Source: Marinomonas polaris DSM 16579 (GTDB lineage: Bacteria > Pseudomonadota > Gammaproteobacteria > Pseudomonadales > Marinomonadaceae). From it: a DNA stretch of 64,000 bases. The stretch covers positions 116,338 to 180,337 of the forward strand of contig NZ_FQVF01000011.1 of NCBI RefSeq assembly GCF_900129155.1, read 5' to 3'. The position numbers and the translations under genes were made by a program. A model generated the notes under the pieces. That model did no database searches. It saw nothing but the letters and a program-made list of their open reading frames with translations, and was not told the origin of the DNA. Of the stretch, positions 16,813 to 26,813 are shown one piece after another. The number at the start of each line of letters is the position of its first letter. The stretch's first letter is position 1.

Positions 16813-17760
16813 ATGAGAATTTGTATCGCTGGCGCATCTGGCGCTTTCGGCATGAAACACATGGACGCCATCGCGGCGATCGAAGGTGCAGAAGTCGTTT
16901 CTGTGGTTGGCACAAAAATCGATGCGATTAAAGCCTTCGCTGAAGAACGCGGTGTTCCTCACTACACAACAGATCTAGCAGAAAGCCTAGCTCGTGATGA
17001 CGTTGATGCGGTAATCCTAGCTACCCCGACTCAAATGCACGCTGCGCAAACTATCCAATGCCTTGAAGCTGGCAAACATGTTATGTCTGAAATTCCAATG
17101 GCAGACAACATTGAAGACGCTCGCAAAGTGGTTGAAGTACAAAAGAAAACTGGCCTAGTTGCCATGGCGGGACACACTCGTCGTTTCAATCCTTCGCACC
17201 AGTGGATTCATAACAAGATAATGGCTGGCGAATTAAACGTTCAACAAATGGACGTGCAAACCTACTTTTTCCGCCGTTCAAACAAAAACGCCCTTGGCCA
17301 AGCACGTTCTTGGACTGACCATCTACTATGGCACCATGCTTGCCACACTGTGGATTTGTTCCAGTACCAAACTGGCGAAACAGCAAGCAAGGTTCAAGCA
17401 CTTCAAGGTCCGATCCATCCTGAACTTGGCATCGCCATGGACATGAGCATTGGTATGAAAGTGCCTAACGGTGCAATATGTACGCTATCTTTGTCATTCA
17501 ATAACGACGGTCCATTCGGTACCTTCTTCCGTTATATTTGCGACAACGGTACTTATATCGCACGTTACGACGATCTATTTGACGGCAGCGAAAACAAGAT
17601 TGACCTATCTGGCGTAGCGGTTTCAAATAACGGCATCGAACTACAAGACAGAGAATTCATTGCAGCGATTCAAGAAGGTCGTGCGCCAAACTCTTGTGTG
17701 ACCCAGGCCATTGAAGCGATGGAAACCTTGCATCGCTTAGAAGAATGCCTAGAAGCATAG
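16813..17760 (+). CDS. ligC: 4-carboxy-2-hydroxymuconate-6-semialdehyde dehydrogenase
   Basis: 315 residues, the LigC length, of the Gfo/Idh/MocA oxidoreductase family: Rossmann GASGAFG at about 7-13, ATPTQMHAAQ, the EIPMA segment corresponding to the family EKP motif (with Ile in place of Lys), and a C-terminal beta-sheet domain. It oxidises the hemiacetal of the ring-cleavage product to 2-pyrone-4,6-dicarboxylate with NAD(P). The start at 16813 follows AGGAG by eight bases; longer starts upstream lack a ribosome site. It lies downstream of the double-HTH regulator, and it is the only ligC in the window, so it probably serves both ligAB copies. Confidence 0.85.
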   Translation: MRICIAGASGAFGMKHMDAIAAIEGAEVVSVVGTKIDAIKAFAEERGVPHYTTDLAESLARDDVDAVILATPTQMHAAQTIQCLEAGKHVMSEIPMADNIEDARKVVEVQKKTGLVAMAGHTRRFNPSHQWIHNKIMAGELNVQQMDVQTYFFRRSNKNALGQARSWTDHLLWHHACHTVDLFQYQTGETASKVQALQGPIHPELGIAMDMSIGMKVPNGAICTLSLSFNNDGPFGTFFRYICDNGTYIARYDDLFDGSENKIDLSGVAVSNNGIELQDREFIAAIQEGRAPNSCVTQAIEAMETLHRLEECLEA

Positions 17761-17791
17761 GAACAGTGCAAAGTTCATTAAAGTAAGACAC

Positions 17792-17817
17792 AAACAGGGA
17801 GCCTAGGCTCCCTGTTT
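17792..17817. terminator. Palindromic terminator after ligC
   Basis: A 26-base perfect palindrome centred on CCTAGG with AAA and TTT ends; usable as a terminator on both strands. Confidence 0.85.
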
Positions 17818-17887
17818 TCGTTACACTGTTTTGCAATAGTAGTCGCGCAGTAAAACATAGCAAAGCAAACTAACAAGGACCCTTTTT

Positions 17888-18871
17888 ATGTCAAAACATC
17901 CGCATTTAGCCAATCCAAACATCGGCCTAGGCTGCATGAATTTATCCCATGCTTATGGTTCGCCTGTTGCTGAAGAGCAAGCCATCAAGGCACTTCATCA
18001 AGCCTTTGAAATGGGTTATCGCCATTTTGATACCGCGACTTTATATGGCGGTGGTAACAATGAGCTTTTAGTCGGTAAAGCACTAAAAGATCGCCGTGAT
18101 GAATTTTTCCTTGCCAGCAAATGCGGTATGGCCATGGTTGATGGCAAAAAAGAGATTAACGGCAGACCTGAAAATATTCGCAAGCAGTGCGAAGACAGCC
18201 TAAAACGCCTACAAACAGACCATATCGATTTGTATTATTTGCATCGCTTGGACTTCAATGTACCAATCGAAGAAAGCGCAGGCGCTCTAGGCGATCTGGT
18301 AAAAGAAGGCAAAATTGGTGCGGTGGGTTTATCAGAAGTGTCTGCCGAAACGCTAACTCGTGCTCACAACGAGTTCCCAATTACTGCGATTCAGTCCGAA
18401 TATTCTTTATGGACACGCAATCCAGAAATTGCCGTTTTAGAAGCCTGCAGGAAACTAGGCGTTACCTTTGTTGCTTTCAGTCCATTAGCACGCGGATTCT
18501 TAACGGGCACATTAAAAGACGTTGCGGATCTAGAAGCCAAAGACATTCGTAACAACATGCCACGCTTTAACGCCGAGCATTATCCTAACAATCTAGCCTT
18601 GTTAAACGACTACTTTGCCCTTGCGAAAGACATCGGCTGCACACCATCGCAACTAGCTTTGGCTTGGCTCACCGCAAAAGATAAAAATATTGTCCCTATT
18701 CCTGGCACTCGCTCGGTTAATCATATGAGAGACAATTTTGAATCAGCGCAATTAAAGCTGGATGCCAAACAAGTCAGCCTGCTAGACGAGATGATTAATC
18801 AAAATAACGTACATGGCACGCGCTATACCGCCGCACAACAAGCTGAAATAGACACCGAAGAGTTCGCATAA
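17888..18871 (+). CDS. Aldo/keto reductase
   Basis: 327 residues with AKR catalytic residues in order: Asp and Tyr (HFDTATLYG), Lys (FLASKCG) and His (DLYYLHRLD), then SEYSLWTRNPE and the C-terminal NADPH-binding IPIPGTRSVNHMRDN. It resembles the YakC/AKR13-type branch. Such enzymes reduce aldehydes or ketones using NADPH; in this setting it might act on a semialdehyde side product of ring cleavage, but that is a guess. It is bracketed by terminators, so it is probably transcribed by itself. Confidence 0.87.
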   Translation: MSKHPHLANPNIGLGCMNLSHAYGSPVAEEQAIKALHQAFEMGYRHFDTATLYGGGNNELLVGKALKDRRDEFFLASKCGMAMVDGKKEINGRPENIRKQCEDSLKRLQTDHIDLYYLHRLDFNVPIEESAGALGDLVKEGKIGAVGLSEVSAETLTRAHNEFPITAIQSEYSLWTRNPEIAVLEACRKLGVTFVAFSPLARGFLTGTLKDVADLEAKDIRNNMPRFNAEHYPNNLALLNDYFALAKDIGCTPSQLALAWLTAKDKNIVPIPGTRSVNHMRDNFESAQLKLDAKQVSLLDEMINQNNVHGTRYTAAQQAEIDTEEFA

Positions 18872-18891
18872 CCATCTACAGCTTATCTATC

Positions 18892-18931
18892 ATCCAATCG
18901 AATCTATAATATTTTTGAGATTCGGTTGGAT
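18892..18931. terminator. Terminator after aldo/keto reductase gene
   Basis: A 14-bp stem (18892-18905 with 18918-18931) with one G-U wobble lies 20 bases past the stop codon. Confidence 0.7.
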
Positions 18932-19065
18932 CATTTCTTCATAGCTAAATATCACTTTTTGTTTGCGTACCTGCGATCCTGCTTATATGTTAAAAGGGTT
19001 ATACGTTAGCTTGTCCATAAGACGACCTAACCATTACTAATGTATTGACCTCTTTGGACCGTATT

Positions 19066-19818
19066 ATGGATCAAAACGACATCACACCTTTGTCTACTGC
19101 GAATTTACTGGGTATCGAGTTTATCGAGATAGTCGCGCCCTCTTTAGAAAGCGTAACTCCCCTAATGACTGAGCTAGGTTTTAGCCTTTACGCAAAACAT
19201 CGACGTAAAAATGTATTCTTATTTCAACAAAATCAGTTAAAAATAATTATCAATTGTTCGCAAGATCCAACATTGGAAGCTTATGTTGGCGAAATGGGCA
19301 TCGCTCTTTTTGCTATCGCCTTTAAATGTGACGACGCTTCTATCGCTCATGCTGAGCTAATAAAACGAGGGGCTTGGGATTCATCCAATCATTCAGGCCC
19401 GATGGAAGTCAATATTCCAGGCATTGAGGGAATGGGCGGCACCTTAATCTATTTAGTTGATCAAGTGCGTGACGATTTAAGCGTATATGAGATTGATTTT
19501 AAAACCATCCCCAGCGTAGCTGAAAAATTAAATGGCTCACTGTCTCACTTCCATGAATTTACTATACAAGTAGATCCTGACCGTACTCAGACTTGCTTAA
19601 CCTTTTTTGAACGTCTTTTTGGTTTTCAAGCCAAAGAAGAGGCCAGCTTACAGCTCCCTGGAAAACACGCCATCAGCCTACGTTTTGTCGAAGCTTCAGA
19701 CGAACAACACAATACTGAATTTTTTAGCAAAATCACTTTCAAAGCGAATGAGAACAGTCCACTTCGTCATCAAATTTTCGCAGGTAATGATCGCGCCTTT
19801 GCTATAGAGGTAATCTAA
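19066..19818 (+). CDS. HPPD-like (VOC fold) protein, truncated relative to the QuiC C-terminal domain
   Basis: 250 residues related to 4-hydroxyphenylpyruvate dioxygenase and to the HPPD-like C-terminal half of bacterial 3-dehydroshikimate dehydratase QuiC. The start NLLGIEFIEIVAPSL, followed by LGFSLYAKHRRKNVFLFQQ, is characteristic. The LSHFHEFTIQV segment holds the position of the first HPPD metal histidine. The protein ends where family members still have about 90 residues with the second His and the Glu ligand, so it cannot form a complete HPPD iron site. ATG 19066 is preferred to TTG 19045. It is followed after one base by the TIM-barrel gene, whose ribosome site lies inside this gene's end. 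Function unknown. Confidence 0.7.
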   Translation: MDQNDITPLSTANLLGIEFIEIVAPSLESVTPLMTELGFSLYAKHRRKNVFLFQQNQLKIIINCSQDPTLEAYVGEMGIALFAIAFKCDDASIAHAELIKRGAWDSSNHSGPMEVNIPGIEGMGGTLIYLVDQVRDDLSVYEIDFKTIPSVAEKLNGSLSHFHEFTIQVDPDRTQTCLTFFERLFGFQAKEEASLQLPGKHAISLRFVEASDEQHNTEFFSKITFKANENSPLRHQIFAGNDRAFAIEVI

Positions 19819-19819
19819 T

Positions 19820-20641
19820 ATGCTGTCTATTGCGGCAAACCTTTTTCATAGTACGCTCGAAGATAAATTCGCCGCGTTGGCCCAAGCAGGCTTTCTAAAC
19901 ATTGACCTAACACACTCTGATTTTGGCGCTGATAAGCGTGATATCGAACACATTGCCGAACTCGCCAAACGCAATGGCATTGAAATCAGCAGTGCGTCGA
20001 GTTTGCGAGAGTTTGGTGGAAATACAAATCATATCCATGAGTACGATATGGATTTGGCGCGCAATTACTTAAAAACCTTAGCGCAACTGAATTGCCGCTT
20101 ACTGGTTGTTATGCCACCAACCATTCGCTCTAAGAACATAGACACCAATCAAATTTTGGCCGATCTTCGTGCTTTGGCTAATTTAGCCATTCCTTATCGC
20201 ATTAAGATTGCTTTAAAAGCATTGCCTTGGTCACCTTACATTGGCAGTTATCAAGCCGCTGCCTCGCTTTGCCGAGACGTAAACAGCCCAAATTTTGGCT
20301 TAGTAATTGATACGTTTCATTTTCTGAGTGAATCAGAAGCAATTGATGTTCTTGAAGAAATTCCGACGTCAGATATTTTTTTAGTACAATGCTCGGACTT
20401 CAACAGCAGCATGACCTATTCGCTTGAAGATCAAATAGAAACCTATCATCACAAGCGTTTGATTCCGGGAGATGGCTATTATGAAAGTAGCATTGTCACC
20501 TTAATAGAACACCTGCATCAACAAGGTTATCGTGGTCACTATTCTATTTTAGCCAATAATGCCATCTACAAGACCCAACAAACCGATGAGCTTATCTCTC
20601 GTATAAATTCCTTCCAAGAAGCTTGCCAAGCGTTTCTGTAA
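19820..20641 (+). CDS. QuiC-like (3-dehydroshikimate dehydratase) TIM barrel lacking two metal ligands
   Basis: 273 residues that align along their length with the N-terminal domain of bacterial QuiC as I recall it: SIAANLFHSTLEDKFAALAQ at the start, ALKALPW, VIDTFHFLS, IFLVQCSD and the GYRG segment near the end. Of the four metal ligands in QuiC (Glu134, Asp165, Gln191, Glu239) only Asp164 and Gln190 are kept; the first Glu is Lys133 and the last falls at Leu244. His167 remains. So normal Mg/Co-dependent dehydratase activity is doubtful. Start codon and coupling to the preceding HPPD-like gene suggest the two products work together, like a QuiC split in two with reversed order. It could be a regulatory or structural partner, or a decaying enzyme. 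Confidence 0.75.
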   Translation: MLSIAANLFHSTLEDKFAALAQAGFLNIDLTHSDFGADKRDIEHIAELAKRNGIEISSASSLREFGGNTNHIHEYDMDLARNYLKTLAQLNCRLLVVMPPTIRSKNIDTNQILADLRALANLAIPYRIKIALKALPWSPYIGSYQAAASLCRDVNSPNFGLVIDTFHFLSESEAIDVLEEIPTSDIFLVQCSDFNSSMTYSLEDQIETYHHKRLIPGDGYYESSIVTLIEHLHQQGYRGHYSILANNAIYKTQQTDELISRINSFQEACQAFL

Positions 20642-20657
20642 TGACAAAATTGATGTG

Positions 20658-20696
20658 AAAAAGGCCGTCTTTCTAATGAAGAAAAACGGCCTTTTT
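20658..20696. terminator. Bidirectional terminator
   Basis: An 11-bp stem (20658-20668 with 20686-20696), with A and T runs at the ends, lies between the QuiC-like gene and convergent pycB. Confidence 0.85.
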
Positions 20697-20746
20697 AACG
20701 TCTATTTCATTAGCTTCCTAATGAAATCATCTTTCTCAATAATGGA

Positions 20747-22555
20747 CTAAACGATCTCAATCAGCATTTCACCCGGTGTGACTCGGTCGCCTTTTTTAAC
20801 GAAAACGCCTTTTACCGTACCCGCCACGTTGGAATGTACTTCGGTTTCCATCTTCATGGCTTCCGTGACGAGTACAGCTTGACCCGCGGTAACCGTGTCG
20901 CCTTCTTCAACCAAGACATCAATGATATTACCCGGCATCGCCGCACTAACATGACCAGGTTCAGTCGCGCGAGATCGCCCTGCACCACCTTCAGCAACAT
21001 ATTCATTCAGCGATTCAAACACCACTTCTTCTGGCATACCGTCCAAAGACAAGTACAACTTGCGTTTACCAACCCCAAAGTCACCTACACCAGTGATTTC
21101 AACATTGTAGACTTCACCATGCACATCAATCTTGAACTCAGTAGCCAAGCCACCTGCGGCTGCACCTTGACCCGCTTGTTCTGGCGGTAACAAGACTTCT
21201 GGAACCAAGGTTCCGTCAGCACGTTGCTGTAAAAATTCACGGCCTAGTTCAGGGAACATAGCAAAGGTCAGTACATCTTCTTCTGATTTCGCTAATTCAC
21301 CAATTTCATTGCGTAATTTATAAAGCTCTGGAGACAACGAATCTGCAGGACGAGCATCGTTTACCGATTCATTACCTACGGCTTTTTTCTGCACGTCTGG
21401 ATTTACTGCCGCTGGCGGTTGGCCGTATCCACCCAATAAGTAACGTTTCACTTCATTGGTGATGGTTTTATAGCGCTGACCTGCCAATACGTTATAAACC
21501 GCCTGCGTACCAACGATTTGCGAGGTAGGCGTTACCAAAGGCGGATAGCCTAAGTCAGCACGAACACGAGGAATCTCGGCAAACACCTCACGGATCTTAT
21601 CTAACGCATTTTGCTCTTTTAACTGATTCGCCAAGTTAGACATCATGCCGCCCGGCACTTGGTTAACCTGCACAGACACATCTTCGCGAGTAAATTCACT
21701 TTCAAATTGATGATACTTTTTACGAACATCACGGAAGTAATCGGCAATTTCCGACAACAAGGCTAAATCTAAACCCGTGTCGTAATCGGTATCTTTCAAA
21801 GCGGCCACTTGAGTCTCAGTCGCTGGGTGACTGGTGCCACTGGCAAAGGACGAAATCGCGGTATCAATGCGGTCAGCACCTGCTTCGATGGCTTTAAGCT
21901 GACACAAAGGCGCTAAACCTGAGGTTGAATGACTGTGTACTACTAAAGGCAAATCGACGGCTTCTTTGATGGCTTTCACCAGATCATAAGTCGCATAAGG
22001 CGTTAACAACCCCGCCATGTCTTTAATGGCAATAGAATCTGCACCCATGGCTTGCATGGCTTTGGCTTGCTCGACAAACAAGGCTGGCGTATGCACTGGG
22101 CTGGTCGTATAACAAATCGTACCTTGCGCATGTTTACCGGCTTTTTTCACCGCTTTCATGGCAGTTTCGATATTGCGCAGATCGTTTAGTGCATCGAACA
22201 CACGAAAAACATCAATGCCGTTATCCGCCGCCTTTTGTACAAACGCTTCTACAACATCATCGGCATAATGGCGATAACCCAACAGGTTTTGACCACGCAA
22301 CAACATTTGCAAACGGGTATTTGGCAAAGCCGCACGAAGCTGACGCAATCGCTCCCAAGGGTCTTCTTTCAAAAAACGTACGCAAGCATCAAAGGTCGCG
22401 CCGCCCCACACTTCTAAAGACCAAAAACCGACTTGATCGAGTTTTTCACAGATCGGCAACATATCTTCCGTACGCATACGAGTGGCAATCAGCGATTGGT
22501 GAGCATCACGCAAGGTGACATCTGTCACTTCTATTTTTTGTTTAACTTGACTCAT
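20747..22555 (-). CDS. pycB: Pyruvate carboxylase subunit B (carboxyltransferase plus biotin carrier)
   Basis: 602 residues. The carboxyltransferase TIM barrel occupies about 1-300 (VTLRDAHQSLIATRMRTEDM near the start, metal-binding histidine pair in HSHSTSG), then the conserved PYC/OAD domain, then an acidic linker and a C-terminal biotinyl domain with the biotinylated Lys in EAMKMETEV. It transfers carboxyl from biotin to pyruvate to make oxaloacetate. OadA is similar, but no sodium-pump subunits OadB or OadG are near and the biotin carboxylase partner is next door, so pyruvate carboxylase is the better call. AGGAGG precedes the start. It replenishes oxaloacetate, useful when growing on aromatic-derived pyruvate. 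Confidence 0.92.
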   Translation of the reverse strand: MSQVKQKIEVTDVTLRDAHQSLIATRMRTEDMLPICEKLDQVGFWSLEVWGGATFDACVRFLKEDPWERLRQLRAALPNTRLQMLLRGQNLLGYRHYADDVVEAFVQKAADNGIDVFRVFDALNDLRNIETAMKAVKKAGKHAQGTICYTTSPVHTPALFVEQAKAMQAMGADSIAIKDMAGLLTPYATYDLVKAIKEAVDLPLVVHSHSTSGLAPLCQLKAIEAGADRIDTAISSFASGTSHPATETQVAALKDTDYDTGLDLALLSEIADYFRDVRKKYHQFESEFTREDVSVQVNQVPGGMMSNLANQLKEQNALDKIREVFAEIPRVRADLGYPPLVTPTSQIVGTQAVYNVLAGQRYKTITNEVKRYLLGGYGQPPAAVNPDVQKKAVGNESVNDARPADSLSPELYKLRNEIGELAKSEEDVLTFAMFPELGREFLQQRADGTLVPEVLLPPEQAGQGAAAGGLATEFKIDVHGEVYNVEITGVGDFGVGKRKLYLSLDGMPEEVVFESLNEYVAEGGAGRSRATEPGHVSAAMPGNIIDVLVEEGDTVTAGQAVLVTEAMKMETEVHSNVAGTVKGVFVKKGDRVTPGEMLIEIV

Positions 22556-22572
22556 TTTCTTCCTCCTGCGGA

Positions 22573-23988
22573 TTATCGACCAACATGCGCTGCAATAGCG
22601 GCTGCCAACACCAAAGCGATATCACTTGGATGGCGTCTAACGGAATAATTTAATAATTCAGGGTGAGCTGGAACGAATCCAGTATTGAATTTCCCTTTGA
22701 TGAAATCTGGGTGTTTCAGAATTTGCTGATAATAATTGGCGGTAGTTTTGATACCATGCAAACGCATATCGTCAATGGCACGGCGACCGCGCGCGACCAT
22801 CTCATCCCAAGTCAACGCCCAAACCACCAGCTTCAAACACATGGAATCAAAGTAAGGCGGAATCTCGTAACCAGTATAAATTGCCGTATCCACACGAACG
22901 CCCGGACCACCCGGTGCGTAGTAGTGAGTAATACGCCCAAAGCTGGGTAAGAAATCGTTCTTTGGATCTTCTGCGTTAATACGGAACTGCATCGCATAAC
23001 CACGATAACTTATGTCTTCTTGACGGAAGCTAAGCGGCGAACCAGCCGCGATACGAAGCTGTTCACGCACAATATCGACACCAGTGATTTGCTCGGTAAT
23101 CGTGTGCTCAACCTGTACTCGTGTATTCATTTCCATGAAATAGACTTCGTTGCCAGACAACAAAAACTCTACCGTACCTGCGTTAACGTAATCCACCGCT
23201 TTGGCTGCTCGCACCGCGAGATCACAAATATACTGGCGTTGCTCTGGGGTAAGTTGCGGGCTTGGCGCAATTTCGATCAACTTTTGATTACGACGCTGAA
23301 TCGAACAATCACGCTCATACAAATGAATCGCATTACCTTGGGAATCCGCCAATATTTGAACTTCAATATGACAAGGATCAACGATGCATTTTTCTAAAAA
23401 CACTTCGGCTGAACCAAAAGCTTTAGTCGCTTCGGAGATAACACGAGGATATTGGGAGGTTAGTTCTTCTGGTGTGTCACAACGTCGAATGCCTCGACCG
23501 CCACCACCAGAGGTTGCCTTGATCATCACCGGATAACCAACTTTCCCAGCTAGGGCAAGCGCTTCTTCAAGGTTCGCTAAATTCCCCTCTGAGCCAGGTG
23601 TGATTGGAATACCTGCAGCACGCATACTGTCGCGTGCTTGAGTTTTATCGCCCATTTTATGAATGACGGAAGAATGAGGCCCGATAAAGGTAACGCCTTT
23701 TTGCTCACACAATTCGGCAAAATGCGCATTTTCAGACAAAAAACCATAACCGGGGTGAATCGCATCACAACCTGTTTCTATGGCTAAGTTCACTAGACGC
23801 AAAGGGTCTAGATAACCGGCAAGTGGATCATCGCCTAACGAGTAAGACTCGTCTGCACGTTTGACATGCAACGCATATCGATCCGGTTCCGTAAATATCG
23901 CGACAGAGCGAATCCCAGCCTCTGAACAAGCGCGAATGATACGAACCGCAATTTCACCTCGGTTAGCGATCAACACTTTTTTTAACAT
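22573..23988 (-). CDS. pycA: Pyruvate carboxylase subunit A (biotin carboxylase)
   Basis: 471 residues of the biotin carboxylase type: KVLIANRGEIAVRIIRAC at the start, ATP-grasp glycine loop (SGGGGRGIRRC), the HIEVQILAD and ERDCSIQRRNQKLIE segments, and EMNTRVQVEHTITE with the catalytic residues. It carboxylates the biotin on PycB using ATP and bicarbonate. The upstream gene pair and divergent LysR regulator match the two-subunit pyruvate carboxylase locus of Pseudomonas. GGAGTG precedes the ATG at 23988; pycB follows 17 bases after its stop. Confidence 0.92.
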   Translation of the reverse strand: MLKKVLIANRGEIAVRIIRACSEAGIRSVAIFTEPDRYALHVKRADESYSLGDDPLAGYLDPLRLVNLAIETGCDAIHPGYGFLSENAHFAELCEQKGVTFIGPHSSVIHKMGDKTQARDSMRAAGIPITPGSEGNLANLEEALALAGKVGYPVMIKATSGGGGRGIRRCDTPEELTSQYPRVISEATKAFGSAEVFLEKCIVDPCHIEVQILADSQGNAIHLYERDCSIQRRNQKLIEIAPSPQLTPEQRQYICDLAVRAAKAVDYVNAGTVEFLLSGNEVYFMEMNTRVQVEHTITEQITGVDIVREQLRIAAGSPLSFRQEDISYRGYAMQFRINAEDPKNDFLPSFGRITHYYAPGGPGVRVDTAIYTGYEIPPYFDSMCLKLVVWALTWDEMVARGRRAIDDMRLHGIKTTANYYQQILKHPDFIKGKFNTGFVPAHPELLNYSVRRHPSDIALVLAAAIAAHVGR

Positions 23989-24136
23989 GAGTCACTCCTT
24001 TCTTGTTGAACATTTAGCCTACTCAAAGATCAACCAAAGTAAAAATTGATATTACGACATTTATGTATAAGCTATTCGTGATAGATAAAAGCTGATAGAT
24101 AAGATCCGATGGATAAACCAAGAGGAAACAAAAACA

Positions 24137-25087
24137 ATGCCTCAAAGCGTACAAAGTTTAGTGAACCGACTCACGTTTAGACAATTACAAGTGTTTAAGA
24201 GCGTTTATGAATTGAGTAGCTACAGTCGAGCTGGCGATATGCTGGGGTTAAGTCAGCCTGCCGTTAGCAACCAAATACGACAACTTGAACAAGCACTGGA
24301 ACAACCGCTGTTTGAATACGTCGGTCGTCAGCTTTACAGTACAGCGACGGCCAAGCGTTTGGCTCAATGCATTCATGCGATGTTTGATGAAATACAACGC
24401 TTTCAAGACGACTTATCAGAGGAAACTGGCCTAATATCTGGTGAGTTAACTTTGGTGGCTGTGAGTACAGCGCAATATGTGGTGCCTTACTTACTTCGGG
24501 CTTATACCAGCTTGCATCCAAACGTCACGATAAACGTGAAAGTCATGAACCGCGCGGCGGCCATTAAACGACTCAATGAAAATCATGATGAATTAGCAAT
24601 CATGGGCATGGTACAGAATGATAAACCTATGTTTAGCATACCCTTTTTGAATAATGAGCTGATTGCTGTCGTGCCACAAAACCATCCTCTTCTCTCTCTA
24701 GAAGACATCTCATTAAGCACCTTTTTAGAACACAACTTACTACTTCGAGAAGCAGGGTCAGGCAGTCGGTTAGCACTAGAACTGCATTGTCAAAAACAAC
24801 GTATTCGCCTGCACGCAGAAATGGAAATTGGCTCCAATGACGCGATCAAACACGCCGTTATTGCGGGACTAGGTGTGGCCGTGTTACCCAAACTAGGCAT
24901 TCTCTCCGAGCTTACTCTTGGCACCTTAATCGAAGTTCCAATCAAAGATTTCCCCCTTCGCCGATCATGGTGTTTGATCCACCCTCAAGGTCGTCATCCA
25001 ACTCCGACAATGCGCTCCTTTATTGACTACATTCAACAAAATATTGGTCAGTTTGAAACCATGTTCTCTCGAATGACTGAAAAATAA
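24137..25087 (+). CDS. LysR-family regulator divergent from pycA (PycR-like)
   Basis: 316 residues: winged helix at about 10-70 (SSYSRAGDMLGLSQPAVSNQIRQ split by the turn), then a normal effector domain. AGAGG lies ten bases before the ATG. Divergent orientation with 148 bp to pycA parallels the LysR gene beside pycAB in pseudomonads, so control of pyruvate carboxylase is the likely role. Effector unknown. Confidence 0.88.
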   Translation: MPQSVQSLVNRLTFRQLQVFKSVYELSSYSRAGDMLGLSQPAVSNQIRQLEQALEQPLFEYVGRQLYSTATAKRLAQCIHAMFDEIQRFQDDLSEETGLISGELTLVAVSTAQYVVPYLLRAYTSLHPNVTINVKVMNRAAAIKRLNENHDELAIMGMVQNDKPMFSIPFLNNELIAVVPQNHPLLSLEDISLSTFLEHNLLLREAGSGSRLALELHCQKQRIRLHAEMEIGSNDAIKHAVIAGLGVAVLPKLGILSELTLGTLIEVPIKDFPLRRSWCLIHPQGRHPTPTMRSFIDYIQQNIGQFETMFSRMTEK

Positions 25088-25364
25088 TCTACTCAATTCT
25101 ATTATCGTTAGACAAGGGTAATGCCTTATTTAGCCAATTCAATTCCCCCATCATTTTTTCCTGCAAAAAAGCAAACAACCACTCACAAAGAGTTACTCAA
25201 AATAAGTAAACCATTAACAAACATCACACGTATATGACACTTAACAAACATTAAATCAAAGCATTACAGTGTAAAATTCGACCAGTTTTGTAGGAAAACA
25301 CCTACACAAAACAATGGGGAATGCGACTGTCATACTGACAAATCACCCCTAGCGAGGAACTGTC

Positions 25365-26669
25365 ATGTTTTTTACCAAACAAAAGAAAGCCATCGAAAAA
25401 ACTCTACCTCAAAGCGAAGACTCTGCTTTCATTACGGCTATGAAGAAATTTTGTGCATCCATTAGCTTTTTACCAGATGGCACAGTATTAGATGCCAATG
25501 CACTATTCCTCGATACAGTGGGCTACTCATTAGAAGAAATCCAAGGACAAAAACATGCTCTATTTTGCCCTACTAAAGTCACCTCTAGTCTCGATTACAA
25601 ACACTTTTGGTCGGATTTAGCGGCTGGACAAAGCAAACAAGGTACGTTTTTACGCAAAAACAAAAACGGCTCGGATATTTGGCTTGAAGCCACTTACTTT
25701 CCAGTTGAGGTAGATGGGAAAATCGTCAAAGTCATAAAAATTGCTTCCGATGTCACTCGAAACAAAATAATGGCAGACAGTCAAAGTGCAGTCTACAACG
25801 CTATAGACAGATCTTCAGCAACCATAGAATTTATGCCTGACGGTACCATTATCACGGCTAATGATAACTTCATTACAACTATGGGATATCGATCTCAAAA
25901 AGACATCATAGGCCAACATCATCGTCAATTTTGCACTCCAGAATTTTACCAAGAAAACCCTAATTTCTGGGCAGAGCTGGCCCATGGTGACTTCAAAACT
26001 GGACAGTTCAGACGTATAAATAAACAAGGTAAAACGATCTGGCTAGAAGCAAGCTACAACCCAATTTTTGATCAATTTGGCAAAGTAATTAAGATACTCA
26101 AGGTCGCGTCAGATATTACCGAACGAGTCAACACGCAGCTAGCCATTCAAAATGCGGCCGAAGTGGCACATTCAACATCTGTAGAAACCGCTAAAGTTTC
26201 AGAAAATGGTGCAGATATCTTACGTCGCACCGTTGAGACATCTGACAAAATCGTCGCAGATATTGAAGTATCTACAGATCTTATTGAGCAGTTAAATCAT
26301 CAGTCGCAAAACATAGCTAAGATTGTTACCTCTATTGGATCAATTGCCGATCAAACCAACTTGTTAGCACTAAATGCAGCGATAGAAGCCGCTCGTGCAG
26401 GAGAAAATGGCCGAGGCTTTGCCGTTGTCGCAGATGAAGTTCGCACGCTCGCCGCCAGAACAAGCAAGTCAACGGTCGAAATTGAAGACATGGTAAAACA
26501 AAATAGCAATTTAACCCTGCAAGCAAAAAACAGTATGAGCAAGGTAAGTGAACGCTCAAGCGAGAACGCGCAACTGATTAATGAAGCATCAGGCATCATA
26601 GATGAAATTCAAAAAGGTGCTAAACACGTATCAAACACAGTGAGCAAATTGCTGCATACAGAAAAGTAA
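25365..26669 (+). CDS. Soluble chemoreceptor with two PAS domains (BdlA/Aer-like), copy 1
   Basis: 434 residues without membrane segments. Two PAS domains at about 28-140 and 150-260, each ending in a KIASDVT or KVASDIT exit motif, are followed by a short methyl-accepting signalling domain with the conserved hairpin tip ([21 protein letters not shown], split here at the tip) near residue 330. Length and layout match BdlA of Pseudomonas aeruginosa, a cytoplasmic receptor tied to redox sensing and biofilm dispersal. No CW motif for heme binding is obvious; PAS cofactor unknown. AGGAACTGTC precedes the ATG. The next gene is a tandem paralogue. Confidence 0.88.
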   Translation: MFFTKQKKAIEKTLPQSEDSAFITAMKKFCASISFLPDGTVLDANALFLDTVGYSLEEIQGQKHALFCPTKVTSSLDYKHFWSDLAAGQSKQGTFLRKNKNGSDIWLEATYFPVEVDGKIVKVIKIASDVTRNKIMADSQSAVYNAIDRSSATIEFMPDGTIITANDNFITTMGYRSQKDIIGQHHRQFCTPEFYQENPNFWAELAHGDFKTGQFRRINKQGKTIWLEASYNPIFDQFGKVIKILKVASDITERVNTQLAIQNAAEVAHSTSVETAKVSENGADILRRTVETSDKIVADIEVSTDLIEQLNHQSQNIAKIVTSIGSIADQTNLLALNAAIEAARAGENGRGFAVVADEVRTLAARTSKSTVEIEDMVKQNSNLTLQAKNSMSKVSERSSENAQLINEASGIIDEIQKGAKHVSNTVSKLLHTEK

Positions 26670-26813
26670 CTGCCTTTTCTTATCAAAAAGATAACTAACC
26701 GTTACATTTTAGGACACTTTCACTACAGCTATAGAAATAAACACCATTTATAGTCTGATTACTAACACAGCAATAAACACTAAAAAGTACGCAAGGCTAG
26801 GGAGGAGAAGCAA

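Noticed and set aside
20747..22555. Oxaloacetate decarboxylase alpha subunit (OadA)
   Set aside because: Domain order is the same, but there are no OadB or OadG genes and the biotin carboxylase subunit is encoded directly upstream with a divergent LysR gene, as in two-subunit pyruvate carboxylase.
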